Assembly (NCBI GenBank): GCA_002898535.1
Contig: BEHN01000003.1
Span: 1-64,000, forward strand
DNA from: a bacterium HR11
Lineage (GTDB): Bacteria; Acidobacteriota; HRBIN11
DNA: 64,000 nucleotides
Reading direction: 5' to 3'
The notes beneath the pieces were generated by a model. That model saw only the letters and a program-made list of their open reading frames with translations, had not been told where the DNA came from and did not search any database. Shown here piece by piece: positions 48,960-57,046 of this stretch. The position numbers and the translations under genes are program-made. How positions within the stretch are numbered: position 1 is the first letter of the stretch; each line of letters begins with the position of its first letter.

Positions 48960-49837
48960 CGTCCGTACTCCTCGGCCTGATGGCACGCCGGCTGGCACGC
49001 TTTCTGCTTCTCCCGAACCTGCAGACGCAGGGGAATGGCCCATAGGGGGCCGTATCGAATCCACGACCGGAGCAGGTGCGATTGCGCAGTTCCATGGGGC
49101 TCGTGGCAGACCAGGCAGTTATGACCCCGAGGGCGCTGGACGTGGACCCGGTGGAGGTTCTTGGGACCCCGGACAAATCCGCTGTCAGGGCCGAATACCT
49201 CCGCCGCCGGATGGCACTGCAAGCACAGGGAGTACTGAAGTGGCGTGTAGCGCTCGTAAAACTGGGTCGACAGATGAGACTTCAGGATCCGGGGAAAGTC
49301 GGAGCCGTGAGGCGCATGACAGGTCGCACACTCGTCCTGGGCCGGGGCATGGGGATGGGACTGCTCGAGTCGCTCGCCGATGGCGTCATGACAGGTCATG
49401 CACGTTTCCGGCTCGGGGCCTGCCAGATGGGCCTTATGAGAACTCCCGTGGGGCGTATGGCAGGCCGTGCAGGACCCCTCTTCATAGGGGGGATGGGAAA
49501 AGACCGGGGAGGGCCCCGCAGGGTGACACTTCTGGCACAGCGCGGGCACGGACTGGTTCAGGAGGGGACGCAGGCGGGAAGCGTGGGGGTCGTGGCAGGC
49601 CGTGCAGACAGCCTTTTCCTTGGGCGGATGCTGTGTCGCTACGTCGTGACAATCCACACAGAGGTTCCGAATGGCCTCCGGCGTTAGCGTCGGAAACGTA
49701 TGATCCCCCTGCTCCTCATGGCAAGTCGTGCAGTCTTCTAAGACCTCATGCTTCACGGGGAGCTTCTGGAAGTCCTTATGACACTTCAGGCACGGCGACG
49801 TAGCCTGCAGGAGGAGCCCGATAAGGAGCCACTGCAT
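48956..49837 (-). CDS. Decaheme-plus c-type cytochrome (one CX3CH variant)
   Basis: ATG 49837 is used; a TTG directly before it has better spacing to AGAGG. The 293-residue exported protein has ten CXXCH motifs (CLKCH, CTTCH, CVDCH, CTACH, CQKCH, CTACH, CMTCH, CATCH, CLQCH, CLVCH) and a last CX3CH, CQPACH, near the C-terminus. The mature protein begins with a heme only ~15 residues in. Repeating CxxCHxPHG units place it in the doubled-CXXCH family. It is the first gene of the cluster. Confidence 0.88.
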   Translation of the reverse strand: MQWLLIGLLLQATSPCLKCHKDFQKLPVKHEVLEDCTTCHEEQGDHTFPTLTPEAIRNLCVDCHDVATQHPPKEKAVCTACHDPHASRLRPLLNQSVPALCQKCHPAGPSPVFSHPPYEEGSCTACHTPHGSSHKAHLAGPEPETCMTCHDAIGERLEQSHPHAPAQDECATCHAPHGSDFPRILKSHLSTQFYERYTPLQYSLCLQCHPAAEVFGPDSGFVRGPKNLHRVHVQRPRGHNCLVCHEPHGTAQSHLLRSWIRYGPLWAIPLRLQVREKQKACQPACHQAEEYGR

Positions 49838-49878
49838 CAAGGCGAGCCTCTCCCTCGTGCACGGGTCTACCTCTCGGA

Positions 49879-49890
49879 AATATATGTAAC
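49879..49890 (-). promoter_or_regulatory. Candidate promoter of the cytochrome cluster
   Basis: An AT-rich island in GC-rich DNA contains TATATT on the minus strand (49884-49879), about 40 bases before the first cytochrome start. TTGGCA (49904-49899) lies only 14 bases upstream of it, so the match is imperfect. Confidence 0.33.
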
Positions 49891-50016
49891 AACTACCGTG
49901 CCAACCTAAAATCCGGGCTCCTGACCCCTTGTTCCCAGAGGCGGGGACAGGCTACGGAGGGGCGACCCCGGCAAGTCGTCCCCCGCGTCCCCTGAGGAGG
50001 GGCCGGGCGAGAAGGG

Positions 50017-50997
50017 TCATGCGGCCGAGCGGGCCAGGGCCGACACCGTAGGCCGGACGGCGGGCCGATTCCCCGACTGGGGCGCCATCCGGCTCGAGAC
50101 GCCGACGAGGGCCCCGCCGAGGAGCAGGCCGCCGGCCCACTGGACGGCGCTCAGCCGCTCGCCCAGCAGGAGGACCGACAGGAGGGCCCCCTGCAGGGGC
50201 TCCAGGGCATAGACGAAACTCGCCAGGAACGTCTGCAGGCAGGGCTGGGCCGCCATCTGCCACTCGAAGGCAAGCCACGAGGGGAACACGGCCAGGAGGG
50301 CGACGAGCACCCACGCCCATGCCGGCCTCACCGGAGCGGCCAGGGATTCCCCGGTCAGGACGCCCCAGAGGGCCGTCAGGAACGTCATCCCGACCAACTG
50401 CCAGGCCGCATACCACCGGGCCTGGGTCGGCTTCACCCACCGGTCGATCAGGACCGATTCGACGGCAAAAGCTACCGAGGCCGTCACGCACAGGACGTCG
50501 CCCACGTTCCAACGCCACGTCCAGTCCTCGTGGATCGTGACCAGGCCGGTCCCGACCAGGACGAGGAGCCAGTAGAAGCCCAGCGCCCGCACCCGGAGGC
50601 CGGTGGCCCGGATGGCCCGGCGCCCGAAGACCAGGAGGGCCAGCACGGGTCCGAAGAGGACCGCCAGGGACGTCAGAAAGGCCGCCTTCGAAGCCGTCGT
50701 CCACCGAATGCCATAGGCCTGGGCCGTAAAACCGATCCACAGCGTCAGGCTCAGGAGGAGGGCCCGGCCGTAGTCCCGGCCGGTCCGCCTCGGCCCCCGG
50801 AGTCGGCCGAGTCCGACGACCAGCAGGGTCGCCAGGGCATACCGCCAGAACTGAACTTGGAGGGGCGTCCAGACCGTCAGCAGGAGCTTGTACGCTGGTA
50901 GGGTCAGGGCCCACACGAACGTCGCCAGCCAGAGAAGCCCGACGGCCCAAAGCCGGGTCGAAACGACACGACGTCGGCTTAAGGTCCAGCGCCGCAT
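50017..50997 (-). CDS. DMT-superfamily (EamA) transporter
   Basis: The 326-residue protein has ten hydrophobic segments in two EamA halves (WAVGLLWLATFVWALTLPAY at the start; the second half ends with LEPLQGALLSVLLLGERLS and AGGLLLGGALVGVSS). The ALEPLQGALLSVLLLGE motif is typical of drug/metabolite exporters of the RhaT/EamA group. The substrate cannot be told. GGAGGT is five bases before ATG 50997. It is separated from the cytochrome genes and probably transcribed on its own. Confidence 0.85.
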   Translation of the reverse strand: MRRWTLSRRRVVSTRLWAVGLLWLATFVWALTLPAYKLLLTVWTPLQVQFWRYALATLLVVGLGRLRGPRRTGRDYGRALLLSLTLWIGFTAQAYGIRWTTASKAAFLTSLAVLFGPVLALLVFGRRAIRATGLRVRALGFYWLLVLVGTGLVTIHEDWTWRWNVGDVLCVTASVAFAVESVLIDRWVKPTQARWYAAWQLVGMTFLTALWGVLTGESLAAPVRPAWAWVLVALLAVFPSWLAFEWQMAAQPCLQTFLASFVYALEPLQGALLSVLLLGERLSAVQWAGGLLLGGALVGVSSRMAPQSGNRPAVRPTVSALARSAA

Positions 50998-51194
50998 CGT
51001 CCACCTCCCGACGCAAAGGGGCCAGGCCCTTCGTGTCGCTGGGTCGGCCGGACGTCCGGCCCTTGGTCGAAGAGGCGGAGCGTCGAGACGAAGGCCCTCG
51101 GGGTGCGAGACGCGGATTGGCCGGTACCCCGGCCCTCCGGGAAAGGCGGCCGGGTTTACCGGCCCGACAAGGGGGGGATCAAGGGATGGAGTCT

Positions 51195-51733
51195 GTGGAG
51201 TGACGGGTGTAGGGGTTCAGCCCTGGACGTAACCACTACTCTCGTCACTCCATCCCGGCATCCCCGCCTCTACAAAGTCTCTGGACCCGGCCCCCCTCGT
51301 AGAATCCACTTGAACTCTTTCAAAATTAGGCCCCTCCATGAAGCCGGTCAACGAGTGGCGAGGAGCGGGTGGCGAATAGCGAATGGCGAGTGGCGAATGG
51401 TGTGTGTAGAACCAGTCTAGCTCTGTTGACATCCCTGAGCCATCGTCTCAAAGCCCCCCGCGGCGTCCATCCCATCCGAACGCCGGGCGTCATCCCGGCG
51501 TCCCTTGGTCCCGGCGCCGCCGGTGACGGCGGCGTCCATCCCCTCTGAATGTTTTGGGCTCCCCTCGGCGGGCCCAGGGCCTCCCCAGAAGCCTGAAGAG
51601 GGTATCAACAGAGCCTGAGGGGGCTTGGGTCCAACCGGCCCATCTGCCTATCGGCCGAATTCCCGAACGCCCGATTCTGGGGCCCGGGACCCTGGACCCA
51701 TCCCGTATCCTGCATTTTGTAGCCTGTCTGTAT
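51195..51733. repeat. Repeat mosaic upstream of the DMT gene and downstream of gpgS
   Basis: The 753-base gap 50998-51750 contains GTCACTYC-like units (51195-51260), a GCGARTG array (51343-51410), two ATGAC/GTCAT hairpin units with GC-rich stems (51465-51550), octamers (51640-51670) and inverse GATRCAR units (51699-51733). No gene is evident. Confidence 0.65.
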
Positions 51734-51750
51734 TGAGGTGAACCGCCCGG

Positions 51751-52965
51751 TTACCCCCGTCCGGCCTCCCGGAGGTCGGCCTGGACGGCCTCGACGAGGG
51801 CGTCCAGGATGCCGGGCAGGGCCGACTCGAGGCGGTGCCACGTCGGGAGTCGGGGCAGGCCCGTCGGTTGTTCCCGAAACTCCTGGACGGCCCGGTCGAT
51901 GCACTGACCGAACAGCTCGATCATCGAGCGTTCTTCGTGGAGGTTGTACGCCAGGTCGCACCACTCGCTCATGGCTCCATACACGGTCGAGTATTCCCGG
52001 GCCCGGGCGATGAAGGTCAGCCGCAGGGTCTGAAAGAAGTCGGCCGGCAGGACGACGCCCCGGCTGGCGACCTCCACGAAGAAGGCCCGGGCGATGTCGA
52101 CGACCATCCGGGTCAGGCCGCCCGAGAAGTCGGGCGGCCCCGTCGTCTGGTGCTTGTGGTCGTAGCGGTCCGTGATTTCGACCTGACAGATGTTCCGAAC
52201 GTTCAGGAGACGGTAGGCCTCGGCGAGCAGGCCGACCTCGATGCCCCAGTCGGCCGGGACGGGGATATCCCGCAGGATGCTCGTGAAGGTCGCCATTTCT
52301 CCGGCCAGGGGATACCGGAAGTCGCCCATGTACTCCAGGAAGTCTAAAGACCCCAGGATCTGCTTGAGGGCCCGTACAAAGGGGAAGTAGAACAGGCGGG
52401 CGACCCGTCCGTAGAGCTGGTCCCGATACCGGACATAGAAGCCTTTGGCGAACTGGAAGCCGAGGACGACGACGGGGTAGAGGAGCCGTCCGAGGAAGGG
52501 CCGGTCGTAAGTCAGGACGTCGGCGTCGTGAAAAGCCAGGACGGCGACCTGGCCCTCCCCGAGGGCATAGCCCAGGGCCGTCCAGACGGCCCGACCCTTG
52601 CCCCGGGGCCCCAGGGGGAGGACGGTTTCGACGGACTGGATATGGGCCTGCAGACGGGGGCTGTCATTCCAGACGACGACGCCCCGAGGACCCAGGACGT
52701 CGGCGACGGCCCGGACGGCCGTCTCGAATTCGGCGGCCTCGGCCCGGTCCAGGCTGATGTAAACCCTCTTCACGTAAGGGATGCCGGCCAGGACTTCCAA
52801 GATGTGGGTCATCGCCGGCGCTTGAAAGTCCGAGTACAGACAGGGGATCAGGACCCCTACGGGCTTTCGCCGGGCCACCGCCGCGAGACGCTCCTCCAAG
52901 CGGGGCCAAACGTCCGGCCGGATCAACGGCAGGGTCGGTACGTAGTTCTGCCAAAAGTCTCCCAT
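51751..52965 (-). CDS. Glucosyl-3-phosphoglycerate synthase-like glycosyltransferase (GT81)
   Basis: The 404-residue protein has a GT-A fold start (GVLIPCLYSDFQAPAMTHIL), the phosphoglycerate-binding-type GPRGKGRAVWTALGYAL and a metal-binding DxD in LAFHDADVLTYDR. The GEMATFTSILRDIPVPADWGIEVGLLAEAY region is typical of GT81 and GpgS. It should transfer glucose to 3-phosphoglycerate. The phosphatase for that product lies directly upstream, so the pair makes glucosylglycerate, a compatible solute. ATG 52965 has GGAGG five bases before it; a GTG at 52986 lies inside the octamer repeat. Confidence 0.82.
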   Translation of the reverse strand: MGDFWQNYVPTLPLIRPDVWPRLEERLAAVARRKPVGVLIPCLYSDFQAPAMTHILEVLAGIPYVKRVYISLDRAEAAEFETAVRAVADVLGPRGVVVWNDSPRLQAHIQSVETVLPLGPRGKGRAVWTALGYALGEGQVAVLAFHDADVLTYDRPFLGRLLYPVVVLGFQFAKGFYVRYRDQLYGRVARLFYFPFVRALKQILGSLDFLEYMGDFRYPLAGEMATFTSILRDIPVPADWGIEVGLLAEAYRLLNVRNICQVEITDRYDHKHQTTGPPDFSGGLTRMVVDIARAFFVEVASRGVVLPADFFQTLRLTFIARAREYSTVYGAMSEWCDLAYNLHEERSMIELFGQCIDRAVQEFREQPTGLPRLPTWHRLESALPGILDALVEAVQADLREAGRG

Positions 52966-52977
52966 GGAGGCCTCCGA

Positions 52978-53045
52978 ACTGCCCACCTGCCCATCTGCCT
53001 ATCTGCCTACCTGCCCACCTGCCTACCTGCCCATCTGCCCACGAC
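52978..53045. repeat. GGCAGRTN octamer array across the gpgP-gpgS junction
   Basis: Eight inverse units (CTGCCCAC, CTGCCTAT) begin 13 bases upstream of the gpgS ATG and run 39 bases into gpgP, forming its last codons. Confidence 0.72.
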
Positions 53046-53786
53046 CCTGAGTACCCATCGTCGCCACACCCGGGGATGGTCGACCCGGACGAAGGGGATG
53101 CCCCGGCGGGCCATCCGGCGGTCGGACGCCGTGTCGCCGACGGCCCAGAAGGCGGCTCGGGGCCATATCCGGCGGAGGCCCGGATAGAGGGCATCCACGG
53201 CGTGGCCCTTGTGAACGGGCGTCAACGTGAAAAGAAGTTTCCCCCGCAGGAGGTACCAGCCTCGCGCCCGGGCCCGCGCCGCCAAGGTCTTCGGAGAGCC
53301 GGCCTCGATGACGAAAGGCGGCGGTCCCCGCCGCCGGTAAGCCCGCTCGACGGCCTCCGGCGGAAGCCCGCTCCAGCGGGTAAACGTCTGGGGCGGGATC
53401 TCCGACAGGAGACGAATGCGTACGCCCGTCGCCTCCGCCGCCCGCCGCAGGTCTGCCGCCTCCGGCCGCTGGGGCCATTCGTAGAGAGCGAGGCCGTCGG
53501 ACTCACCGGCGAACTGATAGCCCCGCCGTCGGGCCGCCGCCTGCCAAGTCGAACGATACGGCCCGTCGGCCGGGACGGCAACGCCCCAGCCGCTCTCGTA
53601 AGCAAAGCAGGGCAGGAAGGCCGGCAGCCGCCGCCAGGCCATCATCTCGTCCAGCGTCTTGCTGGTGACGGCCACGATGCCGACGCCGTGGGCCTCGCAG
53701 ACCCGGAGCGTCTCCAGCGTCGTTTCCCATGGAAAGTCCGGGGCCGTCATCGTCCCGTCGATGTCCGAAAATACGACGGCTTTCAT
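53007..53786 (-). CDS. Glucosyl-3-phosphoglycerate / mannosyl-3-phosphoglycerate phosphatase (HAD, Cof-type)
   Basis: The 259-residue protein opens with MKAVVFSDIDGTMTA (catalytic Asp-x-Asp), then IVAVTSKTLDEMMAWRR and FAYESGWGVAVP, as in MpgP/GpgP, and has the Lys/Asp motifs in TPVHKGHAVDALY and AFWAVGDTASDRRM. It removes phosphate from the sugar-phosphoglycerate made by the next gene. The last residues ([11 protein letters not shown]) come from the GGCAGRTN octamer array (52978-53045). The dispersed element (53789-53863) ends three bases before the ATG. Confidence 0.8.
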   Translation of the reverse strand: MKAVVFSDIDGTMTAPDFPWETTLETLRVCEAHGVGIVAVTSKTLDEMMAWRRLPAFLPCFAYESGWGVAVPADGPYRSTWQAAARRRGYQFAGESDGLALYEWPQRPEAADLRRAAEATGVRIRLLSEIPPQTFTRWSGLPPEAVERAYRRRGPPPFVIEAGSPKTLAARARARGWYLLRGKLLFTLTPVHKGHAVDALYPGLRRIWPRAAFWAVGDTASDRRMARRGIPFVRVDHPRVWRRWVLRVVGRWAGRQVGR

Positions 53787-53788
53787 CG

Positions 53789-53863
53789 CAGGTCCGTTCG
53801 ATTCGGGAGAATGGCGTCGGACCGGCTTGGCCATCATCCCGAGGAGGAAGATTTTACAAGCTT
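53789..53863 (-). repeat. Dispersed ~75-bp element abutting the gpgP start codon
   Basis: Same orientation relative to the gene as at comB and the epimerase gene; it ends three bases before the ATG. Confidence 0.6.
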
Positions 53864-53970
53864 CGGGACGGCGTGACGACGCCGACCCGGGTCCCTTTCG
53901 CCGGAGCCGACGGTTTTGATAGTCTTATGCGCTACCGGGGAGCCGGGCCATTCCGCAGGAGACGTCCTCG

Positions 53971-54360
53971 ATGGGCCGTCGAGTCGCCGACTGGTTTCGT
54001 CAGGCCGAGGCCGACTTACGACACGCACGGCACGCAATGGAGGACGGTGATTTCGAGTGGAGTTGCTTTGCGGCACAACAGGCGGCCGAAAAAGCCCTAA
54101 AGGCCCTGTTCCAGAAACTCGGGATGGAAGCTTGGGGCCATACCCTGACGGCCTTGGTCGGCAACCTGCCGCCGGAAGTCGGGCCGACGGCCGACCTGAT
54201 CGACTGTGCCCGGACGCTGGACAAGCACTACATACCGACCCGTTATCCTAACAGCTTTGATTCGGGAGCGCCGACTGATTTTTACACTCGAGCCGACGCT
54301 GAGACGGCCATCCAATGCGCGGAGGTCATCCTTGAGTTCTGTCGTCGTCAGATCGGCTGA
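53971..54360 (+). CDS. HEPN-domain protein, probable RNase toxin of an MNT/HEPN pair
   Basis: The 129-residue helical protein begins WFRQAEADLRHARHAMED and has CFAAQQAAEKALKALF, the classic HEPN helices, then ARTLDKHYIPTRYPNSF, which contains the RX4H motif used by HEPN ribonucleases and the YIPTRYP signature of the COG1895/2250 group. It overlaps the nucleotidyltransferase gene by 29 bases. In such pairs the MNT protein usually neutralises the HEPN toxin by nucleotidylation. Whether this pair is toxic is unknown. Confidence 0.84.
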   Translation: MGRRVADWFRQAEADLRHARHAMEDGDFEWSCFAAQQAAEKALKALFQKLGMEAWGHTLTALVGNLPPEVGPTADLIDCARTLDKHYIPTRYPNSFDSGAPTDFYTRADAETAIQCAEVILEFCRRQIG

Positions 54361-54679
54361 CCGGGCGCGCATCGCGCAGGCCGTCCAGGCCTACGTCGCC
54401 CGCCTCCGGGCCGAGCATCCGGAGGTCCTGCGGGTCATCTGGTTCGGGTCGTGGGTCCGTGGCGAGGCGACGCCGGGCAGTGACGTGGACCTGTGTATCA
54501 TCGTGGCCCGGTCCGACAAGCCCCGATGGGCGCGGGCGGCCGACTTTCTGCCCGTCGGGTTCCCTGTAGGAATCGACCTGTTTGTCTATACGCCCGAGGA
54601 ATTCGAGCGATTGCGGACCGAGGCACCCGGGTGGTATGCGGCCATCCAGGCGGGCTGGGAAGTCAAGGGGGACGAATAG
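54332..54679 (+). CDS. Minimal nucleotidyltransferase (MNT), antitoxin partner of HEPN
   Basis: TTG at 54332 was chosen because GGAGGT at 54321-54326 precedes it by five bases; the 115-residue protein then begins just before the domain. WFGSWVRGEATPGSDVDLCIIV has the nucleotidyltransferase GSxxRG and DxD metal motifs, followed later by PVGIDLFVYTPEEFERL with the third acidic residue. It likely adds nucleotides to the HEPN partner. The start lies inside the HEPN coding region. Confidence 0.82.
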   Translation: MSSVVVRSADRARIAQAVQAYVARLRAEHPEVLRVIWFGSWVRGEATPGSDVDLCIIVARSDKPRWARAADFLPVGFPVGIDLFVYTPEEFERLRTEAPGWYAAIQAGWEVKGDE

Positions 54680-54819
54680 GGCTTTGCTGACGGAGCCGTC
54701 CGCCTGGCTGGGGTCTGGGGTCCGTGTGCGACCCCGTCCCGCCGTCACCTTGCTTGTAGAATCGTGTCCCCCGAGGGGTCCCCAATCCACCCCCCTTTCG
54801 TCGAGGTGAACCGCTCTAT

Positions 54820-55581
54820 CTAATGAGCAGGGCGGGGATTTCCTATGTAAACGTCCGTATCGTAGGGGACGGGCAAGTCCCGAAGGCTTCCATGGCCCTG
54901 CCGCCAGATGTACAGCCAGACCTGGACGACCCGGCTGACGCCCCGCTGGAGCCGGAGGGCGGCGATCCCGAAGGCCGTGCTCCGGAAGTCCAGGTCGGCC
55001 CACGCTGGGGGCTCCGCCGGGAGCCCGAACTCGGCGGGCCGGGCCAGCATCTGCGCATATTCCCGGGACTCGGTCCGGACTTTCTGAAGCCATCGGTCCC
55101 AGCGGCCGGCCTCGAGGTCGGGGTCCCGGTAGCCATAGAAGACCGGCGGGATTTCCTCGAGATGCCGCCGGGTGAATTCGTAGAAGGCTTGTCGGACGGC
55201 GGGGTCGACTTCCCGATAGACGGCCGGGTCGTGGAGCCACAGGACCCATCGGGCGCTTTCCGAGAAGGTCTGAAGGACCGGGGTCAGCCGGCCCGTCTGG
55301 TAAAAGCGCTGGGGGACCTCCCTCAGCCAGTAGGGCAGGAGGCGGGGGAGGGTCTGCGCCTCCTCAGGCGTCGGAGGCCGGCAGAGGGTCGCCCGGGCGG
55401 CGTCTTCCTGAAGCGTGACCAGACGCCGGAGGGCCGGCGGGAGCCACGGGTACGTCTGCCGGTACGCCCAGACCTGAATGTCGCAATCCCAGGCCCCTCC
55501 CTCGCGAGGGGCGCACACCAGCGTCAGACCGACCAGGCCGAAGACCCAACCGAGCTTCATCCCCCGTCTTCCGGGACTCAT
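54820..55581 (-). CDS. Exported protein of unknown function
   Basis: No family was firmly recognised. The start ATG 55581 overlaps the STAS stop (ATGA). The 253-residue product has a signal peptide (KLGWVFGLVGLTLVCAPREGGA), and the mature part begins WDCDIQVWAYRQTYPWLPPAL. The Trp start and LPPAL helix recall the N-terminus of zinc-dependent phospholipase C-like proteins, but the His ligands are not evident, so this is a weak hint. The rest is helical with several Trp and Tyr. It is the last gene of the CBS-STAS operon. Confidence 0.6.
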   Translation of the reverse strand: MSPGRRGMKLGWVFGLVGLTLVCAPREGGAWDCDIQVWAYRQTYPWLPPALRRLVTLQEDAARATLCRPPTPEEAQTLPRLLPYWLREVPQRFYQTGRLTPVLQTFSESARWVLWLHDPAVYREVDPAVRQAFYEFTRRHLEEIPPVFYGYRDPDLEAGRWDRWLQKVRTESREYAQMLARPAEFGLPAEPPAWADLDFRSTAFGIAALRLQRGVSRVVQVWLYIWRQGHGSLRDLPVPYDTDVYIGNPRPAH

Positions 55582-55934
55582 CCTGCCGCCCCGGAGAGGC
55601 CCAGATGGGTCCGGGCCGTTTCCAGGGAGTCGAAGATCGGGAAGACCTGGTCCAAACCCGTGATCCGCAAGAGGGTCAAGATGCGGTCCCGGGGCTGAAC
55701 GAGGACGAGGCGGGCCGAGGTCCCCCGGAGTCGTTCCAGGAAGCCGACCAGCTCGCCGAGCCCCGTACTGTCGATGTAATCGACGCCCCGCAAGTCTACC
55801 AGGACGCAGGCCACGCCGGCGTCGAGGACTTCGCTCATCAGCTCGTAAAACTTCCGAGCGCTCTCCCCGACCCGGATCGGGCCCTCGATGGCCAGGACCG
55901 TGTGATCGGGGAAATCCTGGCGGGACACTTGCAT
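55578..55934 (-). CDS. STAS-domain protein (anti-sigma-factor antagonist-like)
   Basis: The 118-residue protein is one STAS domain: HTVLAIEGPIRVGESARKF, then CVLVDLRGVDYIDSTGLGELVGFL with the phosphorylatable Ser of SpoIIAA-type antagonists. It should bind an anti-sigma factor kinase or another STAS partner; none is nearby. GAGAGG lies seven bases before ATG 55934. It follows the CBS-domain gene by 14 bases, so both respond to the same promoter. Confidence 0.87.
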   Translation of the reverse strand: MQVSRQDFPDHTVLAIEGPIRVGESARKFYELMSEVLDAGVACVLVDLRGVDYIDSTGLGELVGFLERLRGTSARLVLVQPRDRILTLLRITGLDQVFPIFDSLETARTHLGLSGAAG

Positions 55935-55948
55935 GCCCTGGCCTCTCT

Positions 55949-56479
55949 TCAAGCCAATGAAAACCGGAAGCTGTTAAAGGCCCCACAGCGGGGGCATTCG
56001 TCGGGCGGCATCCAAGCCGTCAGCCGAAAGTCGCACTGCAGGCAGACCCAGGTATGCACCTCGGCCGAGGAAGCCTCCCCGGCCGACGCCGCCTGCTGAC
56101 GACGGAGCTCGGCCCACAGGATGTCCTTGATCGACAGCATGCCGACGACCTGGTTGTCGTGCACGACCGGCAGGTGGCGGCACCGGCGAGTACTCATCTT
56201 GTAAAGGGCCTGGAGGGAGGAGTCGTCCAGGTCGACGACCTCCACATCCCGGGTCATGATGTCGGCGACCGACGTCTGACGGGGATCCCGTTCCCGGGCG
56301 ACGACCTGGTAGAGCACGTCCCGCTCGGTCACGATGCCGATGAGTTGCCCGTATTCGTTGACGACCGGCAGGGCCCCGACCTGGTGCTCGGCCATCAGGC
56401 GGGCGGCTTCGAGGACCGTGGCCTCGGGGAAGGTGACCCAGACTTCAAGGCTCGGCAGGATGTCCCGAACTTTCAGCAT
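55949..56479 (-). CDS. CBS-domain pair with C-terminal zinc ribbon
   Basis: The 176-residue protein has two CBS repeats (VLEAARLMAEHQVGALPVVN, IVTERDVLYQV; ADIMTRDVEVVDLDDSSLQ, HLPVVHDNQVVGMLSIKDI) that bind adenine nucleotides. Its tail, VCLQCDFRLTAW followed by ECPRCGAFNSF, is a four-Cys rubredoxin- or ribbon-like metal site. Together it may sense energy state and report to the STAS protein next to it; that is inference. A good promoter lies at 56524-56552. Confidence 0.87.
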   Translation of the reverse strand: MLKVRDILPSLEVWVTFPEATVLEAARLMAEHQVGALPVVNEYGQLIGIVTERDVLYQVVARERDPRQTSVADIMTRDVEVVDLDDSSLQALYKMSTRRCRHLPVVHDNQVVGMLSIKDILWAELRRQQAASAGEASSAEVHTWVCLQCDFRLTAWMPPDECPRCGAFNSFRFSLA

Positions 56480-56523
56480 AAACTGCCCCACCTTGGCAGA
56501 CGCCGTGAGAACGCCGCCTCATC

Positions 56524-56552
56524 ATGATAGGTCAAAAGGGAATCTTTGTCAT
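56524..56552 (-). promoter_or_regulatory. Sigma70 promoter of the CBS-STAS operon
   Basis: On the minus strand ATGACA (56552-56547) and TATCAT (56529-56524) are 17 bases apart; each differs from consensus at one base. The ATG is 45 bases downstream. Confidence 0.68.
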
Positions 56553-56660
56553 CTCGACCGGTCGTGATTGGGCCCCGGACCGCGAGCTTCGTGACGTCGG
56601 GACGACACCGATCCGGACCCTTCCGCCCGGGCGACGGCTTCTCTTCCGACCCCATCCCGT

Positions 56661-57038
56661 CGGAATGGCGAATGGTGAATAGCGAATAGCGAACGGCGAG
56701 TGGCGAATCGCGAAGGGCTGGCCGTCTGGGGTCCATCTCGGGGGCCCCGCTCGGACGAGCGAGGCTGGGATAAAAACGGCCGACCTGCCCATCGGCCGAG
56801 TGCCCGAACTGCCGGATTCCCGAATTGCCGAAAGGGCCGTGGCTCGTCACTTCCCCAACTGCCGGGCGGCCGGATGGCCGCGACCCCGCTCTGGCGAGCG
56901 GGGCTGGGATAAAAACGGCCCATCGGCCCGCCGGGTTCCTTCGTCACTCCATCACTCCGTCACTTTGAAACATCATGCTTCCCGGGGCGTTGGGAAAGGT
57001 CGTTCTGACACCATTCTCACGAACCGAACGGCTCTGCT
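56661..57038. repeat. Repeat mosaic between the CBS gene and mfd
   Basis: The 567-base gap 56480-57046 contains, after the CBS promoter, a GCGARTG array (56661-56710), two GC-palindrome repeats (56733-56775, 56880-56912), octamers (56775-56870), GTCACTYC units (56935-56965) and the ~75-bp element in plus orientation (56965-57038). Confidence 0.7.
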
Positions 57039-57046
57039 ATGCCCTT

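Noticed and set aside
46095-49837. Nitrite or hydroxylamine reductase among the cytochromes
   Set aside because: No CXXCK motif or other catalytic heme signature of NrfA, HAO or octaheme tetrathionate reductase was found.
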